A stretch of DNA of 64,000 nt from Rhizobium sp. (GCA_003527225.1 DPXQ01000087.1:66281-130280); one strand, 5' to 3'. Positions 38,741 to 49,370 are shown, counted from the stretch's first letter. Notes: generated from the letters alone by a model not told the origin. A program made the numbers and translations.

Positions 38741-40189
38741 TCAAAGATAGGGCGATCCGAGCCAAAGGACACGGTCGAAGAACCGTAAAATGAACGGCCG
38801 GCTGCGCAGTTCTTCCAGCCGGACTTCCTCGGCGCCGTCGAGCGCGTCGGCGATGCGTGCATCGACCCGTTGAGCAAATTCACGGTCGTAGACTTCGATG
38901 TCCACCTCGAAGTTAAGTCTCAGCGATCGCGAATCAAGATTGGACGAACCGACAAATGCCCATTGGCCATCGACGGTCATCAGCTTCGAATGGTCGAAGG
39001 GACCCTTCGCCCGCAAGATGCGACAGCCGTCCTTCAGGATCTGGTCGAACTGCGCCGTCATGGCACGGCTGACGATCGCCAGATTGTTCTGCGAGGGAAC
39101 GATGATGTCGACCGCGACACCACGCCTTGCGGCGGTCGCAAGCGCGCCGACAAAGACGTTATCGGGAAGAAAATAGGGCGACATGATCCGGATCGAGCGC
39201 TCCGCGACCGAAAATGCCCCCATGATGATCTTGTGATTGGTTTCGATGTTGGTATCGGGGCCCGAGACGACGGTGCGGACGAATGACGGTCCCCCTTGGA
39301 CCGCTCCCTCGACCGAGATCTCCCAGGTGTCATCTTTCAGGACCTCCCCTGTCTCGAAATACCAGTCCTCTGCGGCAACGGCGAAAATGTCGGCGACGGC
39401 CGGTCCTGCGATGCGGAAATGGGTGTCGCGGGCGCCGTCCTTTCCGGTGAAACCCAGACGGATATTCATTCCACCCATAAAGGCGATGGCGCCATCAACG
39501 ACGATGATCTTCCGGTGAGTGCGGAGATTGGCGTATGGAAGCCGCAGACCCAGGATAACCTTGCCGTTGAAAGCGGCAACAGAAACGCCCCCGTCCCTCA
39601 GATAGCCGAGTATGCTCGGGGCGCTGTAACGAGCACCGACCGCATCGACCAGAACCCGGACCGCCACCCCCCGCTTGTGAGCCGCGATCAGGCTATCGGC
39701 GATACGCAGGCCGGCAGGGTCGCGGTCGAATATGTAGGTTTCCAGAATAATGCTGCGCCGGGCGCCATCGATCGCCGCAGCCATGGCGTCATAGGCTTCG
39801 TCGCCCGATGCAAGCAGTCCGAGCGTATTGCCCGAAGAAAGCATATGCCCGGTGACACGATCACCCAGCATCTTCATCGCCGCCATGCGCCGACCGAATT
39901 GGCGTTCGATCTCCTCCCCCGGCACCTCGAATTGGGAAAGCACCCGCCAGAGCGCCTCCTGCCGAAATGCGCGCCGCGAAAGAATCGAGGCACGGCGTAT
40001 CCGATTTATCCCAGCCACTGCATAGATGAGCGCACCGACAATCGGCGACAGGATGATGACACTCACCCAGCCGATTGCGGAACGGACTTCCTGCTTCGTC
40101 ATTGCTGCATGAACGGCCGCGACCGTGCCCATCGCAATCGAGAGCACGGCGAGGATTTGCGGCCAGTAGGTTTGCAGCGCTTCGAACAT
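38741..40189 (-). CDS. cls: cardiolipin synthase (phospholipase D type)
   Basis: A 482-residue membrane enzyme that makes cardiolipin from two phosphatidylglycerols (or a related transfer). The first 60 residues form membrane helices, as in ClsA. The two HKD catalytic motifs are HRKIIVVDGAIAFMGG (near 229) and HSKLMTVDGQWAFVGSSN (near 399). The nominal first codon at 40192 is TTG and is followed by ATG at 40189, which I take as the start. It is the first gene of a pair with the EEP gene. Confidence 0.93.
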   Translation of the reverse strand: MFEALQTYWPQILAVLSIAMGTVAAVHAAMTKQEVRSAIGWVSVIILSPIVGALIYAVAGINRIRRASILSRRAFRQEALWRVLSQFEVPGEEIERQFGRRMAAMKMLGDRVTGHMLSSGNTLGLLASGDEAYDAMAAAIDGARRSIILETYIFDRDPAGLRIADSLIAAHKRGVAVRVLVDAVGARYSAPSILGYLRDGGVSVAAFNGKVILGLRLPYANLRTHRKIIVVDGAIAFMGGMNIRLGFTGKDGARDTHFRIAGPAVADIFAVAAEDWYFETGEVLKDDTWEISVEGAVQGGPSFVRTVVSGPDTNIETNHKIIMGAFSVAERSIRIMSPYFLPDNVFVGALATAARRGVAVDIIVPSQNNLAIVSRAMTAQFDQILKDGCRILRAKGPFDHSKLMTVDGQWAFVGSSNLDSRSLRLNFEVDIEVYDREFAQRVDARIADALDGAEEVRLEELRSRPFILRFFDRVLWLGSPYL

Positions 40190-40257
40190 CAATCACCGAG
40201 GGAAACAGGTTTGCATGCCGAATGCAATCGGGACATCGCCGCAGGCATCTGCCGCAA

Positions 40258-41931
40258 TCAGTTTTCGCCCGAAAGCAGTTTTGCCGCAGCCGCCCGCGCT
40301 TCCTCGGTGATCGAGGCACCAGCCAGCATGCGGGCGATTTCTTCCTTGCGGTGTTCCGGTTCCATGGTGGCAACCTTCGTCGCGATCTTGTCGCCGTTGT
40401 CACTCGACGGCCCCTTGGAGATCAACAGATGGGTCGCGGCGCGCGCGGCGACCTGCGGCGCATGGGTCACGGAGAGAACCTGTACGCGATCGGAAAGCCG
40501 TTTCAAGCGCTGGCCGATCGCATCCGCGACTGCGCCGCCGACACCCGTGTCGATCTCATCAAAGACCAGAGTCGGCGCAGAACCCCGATCGGCGAGCGCC
40601 ACCTTGAGCGCCAGCAGGAAACGCGAAAGCTCCCCGCCGGAAGCCACCTTCATGATCGGCCCTGGTCGGGTGCCCGGATTCGTCTGGACATGGAATTCGA
40701 TCGTATCGATACCCTCGGACGTTGCTGCGGAAGGATCGGTGATTACCTCGACCATGAAGCGGGCGCGTTCGAGCTTCAATGCCGGAAGCTCCGCCATGAC
40801 GGCCTCGGACAGGGTCAAAGCCGCGTTCTGGCGCTTGTCCGAAAGCGACATGGCAAGATGGTCGTAGTGAGCCCGAGCCTCGATGACCGACGCTTCCATA
40901 TGGCCGAGCCTTTCCTCGCCGGCATCGAGCTCGGCAAGATCCGCTATCATCTTCTCGGCGAGTGCCGGAAGCCCTGTGACCGGTACGGAATATTTCCGCC
41001 CCGCAGCCCTTAGCGCGAAAAGCCGTTCCTCGACGCGTTCGAGTTCATGGGGGTCGAATTCCGTTCGCCGGAGCGCCGCCTCGACCTCCATCTGGGCATT
41101 GGAAAGATTGTCCAGAGCCGCATCGAGCAATTGGACCGTATCCTCGAGCAGGCCTGGCGCCTCATGGCTCTTGCGCTCGAGCCTGCGCACCAGCGAAGCA
41201 ATCAGCGGAACCGGCGAGCTGTTTCCATTCAGGAACTCCGAGGCCTCGGCGATGTCGCCGGCAATCCGCTCGGACTTCTGCATCTGCGCCCGCCTCTCGG
41301 CAAGCTCTTCCTCCTCGCCGTCCTGCGGCGAAAGCGTTTCCAGCTCTTCGACGGATGCGCGCAGATAATCCGCTTCGCGCGCCGCCGCCTCGACGCGGGC
41401 CCTATGCGTCTTCAGCACCCGCTCCGCATCCTTCCAGCGGCGATAGGCATCGCCAACCAGGTCAGCCTCCCCGCCAAGCCCTGCAAAGGCATCGAGCAGC
41501 ATGCGGTGCGCGTCGGTATCGACCAGTGCCCGGTCGTCATGTTGTCCGTGGATCTCGACAAGAAGCTGGCCCGCCTGTCGCATCAGCTGCACGCTGACCG
41601 GCTGGTCGTTGATGAAAGCTCGCGTACGTCCATCGGCGGATTGGACGCGCCGGAAGATCAAGTCGCCGTCGTCATCGACACTGTTCTCGCGCAGCAGTTC
41701 GCGGACCGGGTGCACGTTCGCAACGTCGAAGACGGCGGTCACCTGGCCCTTGTCTTCGCCGTGGCGAACAAGCGAGCCGTCGCCACGGCCTCCCAGCGCC
41801 AGCGAGAGGCTGTCGAGCAGGATGGATTTTCCGGCGCCTGTCTCGCCGGTCAGCACTGACAGCCCTGCCTCAAAGGCAAGATCAAGCCGCTCGATCAATA
41901 CGATATCGCGGATCGATAGCTGGACCAGCAT
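40258..41931 (-). CDS. recN: DNA repair protein RecN
   Basis: A 557-residue SMC-like ATPase that acts early in double-strand break repair. Walker A GETGAGKS lies near residues 29-36 and Walker B is LVFDEIDTGVGG. The middle 300 residues form a split coiled coil, as in RecN. It lies downstream of bamD with 34 bp between, so they may share a transcript. I looked for a LexA box of the alphaproteobacterial type (GTTC-N7-GTTC) before it and see none. Confidence 0.96.
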   Translation of the reverse strand: MLVQLSIRDIVLIERLDLAFEAGLSVLTGETGAGKSILLDSLSLALGGRGDGSLVRHGEDKGQVTAVFDVANVHPVRELLRENSVDDDGDLIFRRVQSADGRTRAFINDQPVSVQLMRQAGQLLVEIHGQHDDRALVDTDAHRMLLDAFAGLGGEADLVGDAYRRWKDAERVLKTHRARVEAAAREADYLRASVEELETLSPQDGEEEELAERRAQMQKSERIAGDIAEASEFLNGNSSPVPLIASLVRRLERKSHEAPGLLEDTVQLLDAALDNLSNAQMEVEAALRRTEFDPHELERVEERLFALRAAGRKYSVPVTGLPALAEKMIADLAELDAGEERLGHMEASVIEARAHYDHLAMSLSDKRQNAALTLSEAVMAELPALKLERARFMVEVITDPSAATSEGIDTIEFHVQTNPGTRPGPIMKVASGGELSRFLLALKVALADRGSAPTLVFDEIDTGVGGAVADAIGQRLKRLSDRVQVLSVTHAPQVAARAATHLLISKGPSSDNGDKIATKVATMEPEHRKEEIARMLAGASITEEARAAAAKLLSGEN

Positions 41932-41965
41932 GGGCTCTCAAATCTCACGTGGCTGGAGCTGTGGA

Positions 41966-42814
41966 TCAGCTCCCGATCAGGATCTTCTTGCCGGCCCTGG
42001 CGATCCAGGAGCCTGCATTTTCGCGCGGCTCAAGGCCGCCGGTCTGCAGGAGCTTGTAGGAGTCCGAATACCACTGGCTGTCAGGATAGTTATGTCCCAG
42101 GACCGCGGCGGCCGTCTGCGCCTCCTGAACAACGCCGAGTGCGAAATAGGCCTCAACGAGGCGGGCAAGCGCTTCCTCGACCTGGTTGGTCGTCGGATAC
42201 TTTTCGACCACGACGCGGAAACGCGAAATGGCGGCGAGATATTCCTTGCGCTCGAGGTAGTAGCGGCCGACCTGCATTTCCTTGCCTGCGAGTTGGTCGC
42301 GTGCAAAGCGGAGCTTGACCTGTGCATCTTCGACGTACTCGGAGTCCGGATAATTATCCACGACCGCCTGCATGGCCTCGATGGTCTGGAGCGAGCTCTT
42401 CTGGTCCTGCGTCACGTTGACGATCTGCTTCCAGTACGAAAGGCCGATAAGGTACTGCACATAGGCCGAATCGTCCGAGCGCGGATAGAGGTTGAGATAG
42501 CGCTTGCCCGTCGTGGTGGCCTCGGTGTAGCGCGCCAGGCGATACTTCACGAAGGTGCTCATGACGAGCGCCTTACGCGACCATTCCGAGAACGGGTGCT
42601 GGGCATCGACGGCATCGAACTTGCGGCCGGCTTCGGCCATATTGCCTGCCTTGATGTTGGCAAGCCCCTGATTGTACAGCACTTCGGGCGGATCTGTCTC
42701 AGCAGCGAGCTTGGTGATATCGATATCGGGATCGGACTGGCATGCCGCGAGCATGGAACCGGTCACCGTCATCATCAAACATACACTGGCAATACGCGCT
42801 GCGTTCTTTACCAT
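41966..42814 (-). CDS. bamD: outer membrane assembly lipoprotein BamD
   Basis: A 282-residue lipoprotein of the BAM complex, which inserts outer-membrane proteins. The signal peptide ends in the lipobox MLAAC with the lipidated Cys at residue 25. Tetratricopeptide-like repeats follow ([20 protein letters not shown] and the [10 protein letters not shown] type), the expected BamD architecture. The start at 42814 has AGGATCGG before it; the ATGs at 42835 and 42922 give longer leaders that weaken the signal peptide. bamD is followed by recN and preceded by lpxC. Confidence 0.94.
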   Translation of the reverse strand: MVKNAARIASVCLMMTVTGSMLAACQSDPDIDITKLAAETDPPEVLYNQGLANIKAGNMAEAGRKFDAVDAQHPFSEWSRKALVMSTFVKYRLARYTEATTTGKRYLNLYPRSDDSAYVQYLIGLSYWKQIVNVTQDQKSSLQTIEAMQAVVDNYPDSEYVEDAQVKLRFARDQLAGKEMQVGRYYLERKEYLAAISRFRVVVEKYPTTNQVEEALARLVEAYFALGVVQEAQTAAAVLGHNYPDSQWYSDSYKLLQTGGLEPRENAGSWIARAGKKILIGS

Positions 42815-43075
42815 TACCGATCCTAAATGACTCATTCGACAGATCCCAATTGCAGCGCCGCCTGAAAACCGTCGCTTCCGAATGGCGTTTCTAGCCATAA
42901 AAGCAGGGCGAGAGCAACGCAATGATGGTGATTTAACGCAAATTTGTGGCAGGCCAAAAGTAATTCCGCGGAAAAGTTGCCCATGTGCAGCGGCCAGAGC
43001 AGTAATTATCCTGCATTTCGACGTCTGCGTAGTCGCGATTCCGGAGCGCTGGCCTGCAATGACCGTGCCTAAACG

Positions 43076-43103
43076 ACAAAAACCGCCCAGTCAGGGCGGT
43101 TTT
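43076..43103 (-). terminator. Rho-independent terminator after lpxC
   Basis: AAAACCGCCC (43079-43088) pairs with GGGCGGTTTT (43094-43103) around AGTCA. On the minus strand the hairpin is followed by T-rich sequence (TTTTTGTCG). It lies 19 bases after the lpxC stop and is symmetrical enough to work both ways. The rest of 42815-43121 is the leader of bamD, with no other feature seen. Confidence 0.85.
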
Positions 43104-43121
43104 CAGAGAGCGAGGAAGTAT

Positions 43122-44075
43122 TCACGCCGACCAGGGCGCGAATTCAGGAACATTTACCGCCACGAATTCCCTTGCCCGGACCTGCTGGCTGCGTGCCGGT
43201 GCCTCGACCACTTCATAGGCATCACGGTTTCCGAGCAGCGCCTTGAGCGCATTGGCGTTGAGCTTGTGTCCGCCACGATAGGAGCGGTAGCAGCCGATGA
43301 ACTGGGCACCGGCCAGAGCAAGGTCGCCGACCGCGTCCAGCGTCTTGTGGCGGACGAACTCATCAGCGTAGCGAAGCCCTTCCATGTTGATGACGGTATT
43401 GTCGTCCGAAATCACCACGGAATTTTCCAGCGACGAGCCGAGCGCGAAACCGGCTGCCCAAAGGCGCTCGACATCACGCATGAAACCGAATGTGCGCGCC
43501 CGCGACAGTTCCGTACGGAAGGTAGAGGCGGTCAGGTCGCCCTCCCAGCCCTGCCGGCCGATCAGCGGGCAATCGAAATCGATCTCCACCTCGAATCGCG
43601 TACCGTCGTGCGGACGGAATTCCGCCCAGGAGGCGCCCGATTCGATCCGGACGGGTTTGGTGACCCGGATATAGCGCCGCTTGACGCCGAGATTCTTGAT
43701 GCCGACCTGATCAATGAGTTCGATGAACGGAGCCGAACTGCCGTCCATGATCGGCATTTCCGCTCCATCGACCTCGACCACGAGATTGTCGAGACCAAGC
43801 GCATAAATGGCTGCCATGACGTGTTCGACCGTCGCGATCGAACTCGCTGGCGAAAGGCCCAGCACCGTGCAAAGATCCGTGTTCCCGACCTGGGCAGAGA
43901 CTGCCTTGAGCTCGGTGACATTGCCGTCGCCATGCAGACGGTTGAATACTACCCCCGTGCCGGCTTCGGCCGGAAGGAAACTGATCGTCACCGGAGTACC
44001 GGAGTGCACCCCGATGCCCGTCAGACTGACCGGCGCTGCGATTGTGGTCTGAAAACCCAGCAATCCGATTGCCAT
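43122..44075 (-). CDS. lpxC: UDP-3-O-acyl-N-acetylglucosamine deacetylase
   Basis: A 317-residue zinc enzyme, the committed step of lipid A synthesis. The zinc ligands lie in ATVEHVMAAIYALG (His, near 84) and HKTLDAVGDLALAGAQFIG (His and Asp, near 242-246). The start ATG at 44075 gives the normal protein (MAIGLLGFQTTIAAP) and has AAGG 9 bases before it. In this cluster lpxC follows ftsZ, as in E. coli and in rhizobia, but two strong terminators bracket it, so it is probably its own transcript. Confidence 0.96.
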   Translation of the reverse strand: MAIGLLGFQTTIAAPVSLTGIGVHSGTPVTISFLPAEAGTGVVFNRLHGDGNVTELKAVSAQVGNTDLCTVLGLSPASSIATVEHVMAAIYALGLDNLVVEVDGAEMPIMDGSSAPFIELIDQVGIKNLGVKRRYIRVTKPVRIESGASWAEFRPHDGTRFEVEIDFDCPLIGRQGWEGDLTASTFRTELSRARTFGFMRDVERLWAAGFALGSSLENSVVISDDNTVINMEGLRYADEFVRHKTLDAVGDLALAGAQFIGCYRSYRGGHKLNANALKALLGNRDAYEVVEAPARSQQVRAREFVAVNVPEFAPWSA

Positions 44076-44292
44076 ATAACAATGCCTTCTATCATGCAGA
44101 TCCCGAGCCATTCACCATTTCGGAAAAGAGGCTCGTTCCCGCTCATGCTATCAAAGGGAAAGAAGGCGCAACCTTGCGCCGATTCCGACCCTGTCCCGAT
44201 CTCATACATATGGACAGCCGCCTCATATTCCAAATCACTGTTTCTTTCGCTTTGTAACGAAGACAGGTGATTGAAAACAAACAGTAATATAG

Positions 44293-44306
44293 GCTGCGGC
44301 CGCAGC
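44293..44306. repeat. 14-bp palindrome flanked by ATAT tracts
   Basis: GCTGCGGCCGCAGC is a perfect palindrome between ATAT-rich flanks, in the region upstream of lpxC and just after the ftsZ terminator. On the minus strand CTATAT follows it, a plausible alphaproteobacterial -10 element. It could be an operator or a second hairpin of the terminator region. Confidence 0.35.
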
Positions 44307-44318
44307 ATATATAACAAA

Positions 44319-44344
44319 GCGCCCGGGTCTTTCGACCCGGGCGC
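44319..44344 (-). terminator. Rho-independent terminator after ftsZ
   Basis: GCGCCCGGGTC (44319-44329) pairs with GACCCGGGCGC (44334-44344) around TTTC. This perfect 11-bp GC stem is followed on the minus strand by TTTGTTAT. It lies 22 bases after the ftsZ stop and ends the dcw transcript. Confidence 0.88.
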
Positions 44345-44366
44345 CCGAACATAGATATGCGTCAGA

Positions 44367-46103
44367 TCAGTTCGACTGCCGGCGCAGGAAAGCCGGGATC
44401 TCGAGCTGATCATCCTCATGGGACACTCGCGACTGTGGAACGGCGCGGCCCTGATCGTCAAGCTGGCCGCGGCGCGGCGCATAGAGGCTGGCTTCCGGCG
44501 ACAGGGCACGGCGCTGCTGGGAGGCCGCGGCCGGTGCCGGTGCGGTCATGTCGGCATTCACCGGCTCCTCGTCCTGATGGCGGCCGAGAGAGTTGGTAAT
44601 GCGCTTCAGGAGCCCCATCGGTCCACGCTCGTCCTGTGCGGCCGGCGCAGCAGCATGGGCGCGGTGATCCAGCTCGGCGCGAACAACCGGCGGGAAGTCC
44701 TCGACCTTAGGCATGCGAACCGGCTCGACGACCTGGCGAACCGGCTGGACATCAGGCTCGCTGCGAACCGGAGCCGGCTGTACCGGAGCGACCGGGCGGC
44801 TCATGACCGGAGCCGGAGCAGCAACTGGCTCTGCCGGCGCACGGTTCACGGGCTGCGGCTCAGCCGGAGCCATGGAGGTGAAGAGCTTGCTCTGCGGACG
44901 GAACTCCGGCTCGGCCGGCTGCTGAACGCTGGCCGTCTGGCGCGTCATTGCGATTTCGAGTTCGCGTTCCATCTCCGCTTCGGCGGAACGGATGGTTTCT
45001 GCGACCGAATCGACCTTTGGTGCCTGCGTCATGGCAGGCTGATATGCGGCCGGTGCCGGAGCAACGGCCGCGGAAGGACGGACAAGTGTCTTTGCGACCG
45101 GTGCTGCTTCGTAAGCCTTGCCGGCAGCCATGTTGGCTGCGCGATCGATCCCCGTAGCAACCACGGAGACGCGGATCAGGCCCTCGAGCGCTTCGTCGAA
45201 GGTCGCGCCAAGGATGATATTGGCATCCGGATCCACTTCCTCGCGGATGCGGGTCGCGGCTTCGTCGACTTCGAAGAGGGTGAGATCGCGACCGCCCGTG
45301 ATCGAGATCAGCAGGCCTTGCGCACCCTTCATCGAGGTTTCGTCCAGGAGCGGGTTGGCGATTGCCGCTTCTGCCGCCTGCATTGCACGGCCCGGTCCCG
45401 AAGCCTCGCCCGTACCCATCATTGCACGACCCATCTCCCGCATGACCGAACGAACGTCGGCGAAGTCGAGATTGATCAGGCCTTCCTTGACCATCAGGTC
45501 GGTGATGCAGGCAACACCGGAGTAGAGAACCTGGTCGGCCATGGCAAAGGCGTCGGCGAAAGTGGTCTTGTCGTTAGCGATACGGAAGAGATTCTGGTTC
45601 GGGATGACGATCAGGGTATCGACCGACTTCTGCAGTTCCTCGATTCCCGATTCGGCGAGGCGCATGCGGCGCTGGCCTTCGAAATGGAACGGCTTCGTGA
45701 CCACACCAACCGTGAGGATACCCTTGTTGCGGGCAGCCTGAGCTACGACCGGAGCCGCACCCGTGCCGGTGCCGCCGCCCATGCCGGCAGTGACAAAGCA
45801 CATATGGGTACCGTTCAGGTGATCGATGATTTCATCGATGCATTCTTCCGCAGCAGCACGACCGACTTCCGGCTGCGATCCGGCGCCGAGGCCTTCCGTA
45901 ACACTAGCGCCGAGCTGGATGATGCGGTCAGCCTTGGTCATGGTCAGCGCCTGGGCATCAGTGTTGGCGACGACGAAATCGACGCCCTGAAGACCCGCCG
46001 TGATCATGTTATTCACGGCGTTACCACCGCCGCCACCGACCCCGAAGACGGTAATCCGAGGCTTCAGCTCGGTAATATCTGGCTTTTGCAGCTGTATGGT
46101 CAT
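44367..46103 (-). CDS. ftsZ: cell division protein FtsZ
   Basis: A 578-residue tubulin homologue that forms the division ring. [14 protein letters not shown] (T1), the GTP-binding [10 protein letters not shown] (109-118) and [11 protein letters not shown] (T7, catalytic Asp) are intact. A long variable linker rich in Pro, Ala and Val (about 330-555) follows, as in rhizobial FtsZ1, ending in the conserved peptide [10 protein letters not shown] that binds FtsA and partners. The ATG at 46103 gives the usual start ([10 protein letters not shown]). The last gene of the dcw cluster; a strong terminator follows. The 97-bp gap to ftsA may hold a local promoter. Confidence 0.98.
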   Translation of the reverse strand: MTIQLQKPDITELKPRITVFGVGGGGGNAVNNMITAGLQGVDFVVANTDAQALTMTKADRIIQLGASVTEGLGAGSQPEVGRAAAEECIDEIIDHLNGTHMCFVTAGMGGGTGTGAAPVVAQAARNKGILTVGVVTKPFHFEGQRRMRLAESGIEELQKSVDTLIVIPNQNLFRIANDKTTFADAFAMADQVLYSGVACITDLMVKEGLINLDFADVRSVMREMGRAMMGTGEASGPGRAMQAAEAAIANPLLDETSMKGAQGLLISITGGRDLTLFEVDEAATRIREEVDPDANIILGATFDEALEGLIRVSVVATGIDRAANMAAGKAYEAAPVAKTLVRPSAAVAPAPAAYQPAMTQAPKVDSVAETIRSAEAEMERELEIAMTRQTASVQQPAEPEFRPQSKLFTSMAPAEPQPVNRAPAEPVAAPAPVMSRPVAPVQPAPVRSEPDVQPVRQVVEPVRMPKVEDFPPVVRAELDHRAHAAAPAAQDERGPMGLLKRITNSLGRHQDEEPVNADMTAPAPAAASQQRRALSPEASLYAPRRGQLDDQGRAVPQSRVSHEDDQLEIPAFLRRQSN

Positions 46104-46201
46104 TTTACCCGTTCCTTCTTTCTCTGGCCGCATCGCCACGCCGGCCTGGTCATTTCAACTCTTCTCGCCCGTTCTTTGGCCACCACGGCCCGGGCAGAAA
46201 C

Positions 46202-47533
46202 TCAAAAACTTTCTTTCAGCCATTGCCCGACACGGGCGATCCGGCTGTTTCCGCTGCTGAAGGGCGAGAACAATCCGCCCTGCCCGGCATGCGTTTCCTG
46301 ATCCGCGACCTGCGGATAGATCATCAGGCCAACCGCGGTCGAAAAGGCTGGTCCCTTGGCAGCCGCCGGCAGTCCGGCAACACCCATCGGACGTCCGATC
46401 CGCACGTTGCGCGCCAGAATCCGCCGAGCTGCTTCCGGCAGTCCCGTAAGCTGACTCGCACCTCCTGTCAGCACCACCCGCTTGCCCACGACCGGACTGA
46501 AACCGGACTGCTGGATTCGGTCGCGCAACAATTCCAGTGTTTCCTCGATCCGGGCGCGGATAATGCGCGTTACCAGTGCGCGCGGCACCTGAGTCGGTTG
46601 ATCGCGGTCGTCCTCGCCGATCGGCGGGACAGAGATCACGTCGCGCTCATCGGCGCTGTTGGCGAGTGCCGAGCCGTGTACGACCTTGAGGCGCTCCGCG
46701 TCTTCAATCCGCGTCGAAAGTCCCCGCGCCAGATCGGTCGTGACGTGATGGCCACCGAGAGCGATTGCATCCGTATGGATGAGTTTTCCTTCCGCGAAGA
46801 CCGAAATCGTGGTCATCCCGCCGCCCATGTCGATCGCCGCGCAGCCGAGTTCAACCTCGTCGTCGACGAGAGCCGCAAGGCCGCTCGCATAAGGAGTCGC
46901 GACGACGCCCTCGACGGACAGATGCGCACGGTTGATACAGAGTTCCAGATTCCGCAGAGCCGGGCGCTCAGCGGTTACCACATGCATATCGACGCCGAGT
47001 ACATCCCCATACATGCCGAGCGGATCGCGCACGCCGCGCTCGCCGTCCAGCGAGAACCCGGTAGGCAGGGAATGCAGAACCACGCGGTCGAGTTTCTGCG
47101 ACTGCTGACCGGCAGCGACAAGCACTTTCCTCAGGTCGCTAGATTCGACTTCCTGTCCACCGAGATCGATCGTGGCGGTATAGACATCGCTTGCGATCCG
47201 GCCGGCAGAAACATTGACGATCAGGCTCTCCACCGTCAGGCCGGCCATGCGTTCGGCGGCATCTACAGCCAACCGGATGACATTCTCGACGGCATCGAGA
47301 TCGGCGATTACACCAGACTTCACTCCGCGCGACCGCTGATGCCCGATACCGATGATCTCGACACTGTGGGTGCGCCCGGGCAGAACCGAGCTCTCCTTGC
47401 GCGGCGTGAGACGGCCGATCATGCAGACAACCTTAGTCGAGCCGATATCAAGCACCGAAACGACGTGAGACCGCTTGGAAGAAAGCGGCTTCAGACGCGG
47501 TAGACCGAAATGGGCGCCCCCGAAAACACTCAT
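46202..47533 (-). CDS. ftsA: cell division protein FtsA
   Basis: A 443-residue actin-like ATPase that tethers FtsZ to the membrane. SVLDIGSTKVVCMIG (phosphate 1), a 1C domain near residues 95-175 (GLTVESLIVNVSAGRI), IDMGGGMTTISVF (phosphate 2) and VVLTGGASQLTGL (adenosine) are visible. The C terminus ends in an amphipathic, basic helix (RVGQWLKESF) suited to membrane binding. ftsA overlaps the ftsQ stop by 4 bases (ATGA). The N-terminal extension of about 25 residues before the actin core is normal in rhizobia. Confidence 0.97.
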   Translation of the reverse strand: MSVFGGAHFGLPRLKPLSSKRSHVVSVLDIGSTKVVCMIGRLTPRKESSVLPGRTHSVEIIGIGHQRSRGVKSGVIADLDAVENVIRLAVDAAERMAGLTVESLIVNVSAGRIASDVYTATIDLGGQEVESSDLRKVLVAAGQQSQKLDRVVLHSLPTGFSLDGERGVRDPLGMYGDVLGVDMHVVTAERPALRNLELCINRAHLSVEGVVATPYASGLAALVDDEVELGCAAIDMGGGMTTISVFAEGKLIHTDAIALGGHHVTTDLARGLSTRIEDAERLKVVHGSALANSADERDVISVPPIGEDDRDQPTQVPRALVTRIIRARIEETLELLRDRIQQSGFSPVVGKRVVLTGGASQLTGLPEAARRILARNVRIGRPMGVAGLPAAAKGPAFSTAVGLMIYPQVADQETHAGQGGLFSPFSSGNSRIARVGQWLKESF

Positions 47534-48456
47534 ATACTCTGCCCCGCCTTCTTGAGTGCCTTGTCCCGCTGCTCGAGTGCGACCTGGCGGCGCGCCTGCG
47601 CTTCGGGCGTCAGCTGGATAGCTGTCCGGTCAGGCAGACGCAGATCGATGGCTGCGATATCGCGCGCCAGCACCTGCTGCTCCGCCTGGAGGCGGGACAG
47701 GAGCGCAAGAGCGGCGTCAAGCCCCTCTTCAGGAAGCTTGACGACGATCCCGCTATCGAGATGGATATCCCAGCGGCGGCTCGCGACCCGCACATACGCC
47801 TTGACCCGCGACGCTATCTCCGGCCACCGGGCAAATTCGGACTCCACGGACGCAGCCGCAACCTCCGCATCGCGGCCGACAAAGAGCGGCAACACCGAGA
47901 ACTTGTTGTCGCGCAGCGGTCCAATGACACTGCCGTTCCGCTCGATCAGGGACAACTCCGAACCATGTTGCCAGATACCGTATGCCTTGCGCTCATGCAG
48001 GACCACTTCAACGGTATTCGGATAGATCTTGCGTACTTCGGCCGATTCGACCCAGGGAAGACCGGAGAGCGACCGTCGTGATGCGTCGATATCGAGCGCC
48101 AGCAACGACGTCGTGCCGTCCAGCCCGAGAAGCTGAAGAATATCGATCTCCGAGGTCTGCTCGTTGCCAACAACCCTCACATCCTCGACCGCAAATCCAG
48201 CGATGGACGTAAGCGACTGCACGACTGCGGGCCCATGACCACCGACCTCAATACCGTAGACCGAGACGAAAGAGCAGAAACCGGCGAATGAAACCGTGCC
48301 AAGATGCCGGGGAATGGATATCCGGCCAGAGCAGAGACCGACAACAAACCGCGCAACCCTGCGCATCGGACGCGGCAAGACCACCGCCTCGCCGGAAGAC
48401 GAAGCAGCAGCACGCCCAGCCTGGGTATCCAGCCTATTGCCGCTCAGCGCAAACAC
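47530..48456 (-). CDS. ftsQ: cell division protein FtsQ
   Basis: A 308-residue bitopic membrane protein of the divisome, with a cytoplasmic basic part, one membrane helix ([20 protein letters not shown]), a POTRA domain ([20 protein letters not shown], then [10 protein letters not shown]) and the FtsQ/DivIB beta domain. The GTG at 48456 is chosen as start: GGTGGAGGATGC lies just upstream and rhizobial FtsQ starts with (V/M)FALS. The ATG at 48477 would add 7 residues and overlap ddl more. The start overlaps the ddl end by 13 bp. Confidence 0.93.
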   Translation of the reverse strand: MFALSGNRLDTQAGRAAASSSGEAVVLPRPMRRVARFVVGLCSGRISIPRHLGTVSFAGFCSFVSVYGIEVGGHGPAVVQSLTSIAGFAVEDVRVVGNEQTSEIDILQLLGLDGTTSLLALDIDASRRSLSGLPWVESAEVRKIYPNTVEVVLHERKAYGIWQHGSELSLIERNGSVIGPLRDNKFSVLPLFVGRDAEVAAASVESEFARWPEIASRVKAYVRVASRRWDIHLDSGIVVKLPEEGLDAALALLSRLQAEQQVLARDIAAIDLRLPDRTAIQLTPEAQARRQVALEQRDKALKKAGQSI

Positions 48457-49370
48457 GACGCATCCTCCACCATCCAACGGACGAACTCACCAAAACCATA
48501 GCCAGCATATGCAGCCATTTCGGGCACCAGCGAGGTCGAGGTCATGCCGGGCTGCGTGTTGATTTCCAGCCAGACAAGCTCGCCATCCTCGGAAAAACGA
48601 TCGTCGTAACGGAAGTCAGACCGGCTGACGCCACGGCACCCGACCGCCTGATGCGCCTTGAGTGCCAATTGTTGTATTTTTTGGTAAATTTTCGGTGAAA
48701 TTTCCGCCGGCAAAACGTGTTTAGATCCGCCAGCAACATATTTGGAATCATAGTCGTAGAAACTGTGACCCAGGGGCACGATTTCGGTGACGCCGAGCGC
48801 CGTGCCGCCCATGACACCGCAGGTCAGCTCACGCCCGGCGACGTAGTGCTCGACCATGACCTGATCACCATAGCGCCACTCGGACGAGGACAGCACCTGC
48901 GGCGGATGCGACTGATCTTCCTTGACGATCACGACCCCGAAACTCGACCCCTCGCGCACCGGCTTGACCACATAGGGGGGCGCAATCGGATGCTCGGAAC
49001 CGATATCGAAGCGCATCATGATCCTGGCTTCAGCAACCGGCACGCCAGCGCCGGCAACCACGATCTTCGCCTGCCCCTTGTCCATGGCAAGGGCAGAGGC
49101 AAGGACGCCGGAATGGGTATAGGGAATCTGCAGGTATTCCAGGATACCTTGGATGGTGCCGTCCTCGCCGAAGGGTCCATGGAGCGCGTTGAAGGCAACG
49201 TCCGGCTTCAGTTCCGCCAGCACCTGGCCGACGTCACGGCCGACATCGACCTTGGTGACCCGATAGCCTTCCCCTTCCAGGGCTTCGGCACAGGCATTCC
49301 CCGAGGACAAGCTGACGGGTCGCTCCGAAGAAAACCCGCCCATCAGGACGGCAACATGCTTGCCACTCAT
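48444..49370 (-). CDS. ddl: D-alanine--D-alanine ligase
   Basis: A 308-residue ATP-grasp enzyme that joins two D-alanines for peptidoglycan precursors. [51 protein letters not shown] and [15 protein letters not shown] are diagnostic (DdlB type). It is the first gene of the second dcw transcription block, after a 396-bp gap from murB, and overlaps ftsQ by 13 bp. A CtrA-like element lies about 100 bp upstream. Confidence 0.96.
   Translation of the reverse strand: MSGKHVAVLMGGFSSERPVSLSSGNACAEALEGEGYRVTKVDVGRDVGQVLAELKPDVAFNALHGPFGEDGTIQGILEYLQIPYTHSGVLASALAMDKGQAKIVVAGAGVPVAEARIMMRFDIGSEHPIAPPYVVKPVREGSSFGVVIVKEDQSHPPQVLSSSEWRYGDQVMVEHYVAGRELTCGVMGGTALGVTEIVPLGHSFYDYDSKYVAGGSKHVLPAEISPKIYQKIQQLALKAHQAVGCRGVSRSDFRYDDRFSEDGELVWLEINTQPGMTSTSLVPEMAAYAGYGFGEFVRWMVEDASCLR

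Noticed and set aside
41932..41965. Search for a LexA box before recN
   Set aside because: No GTTC-N7-GTTC is present in the short gap; SOS control from this site is not supported.
44418..46301. A 627-codon plus-strand frame opposite ftsZ
   Set aside because: Antisense artefact of the GC-rich ftsZ gene; composition is unlike a real protein and no ribosome binding site is seen.
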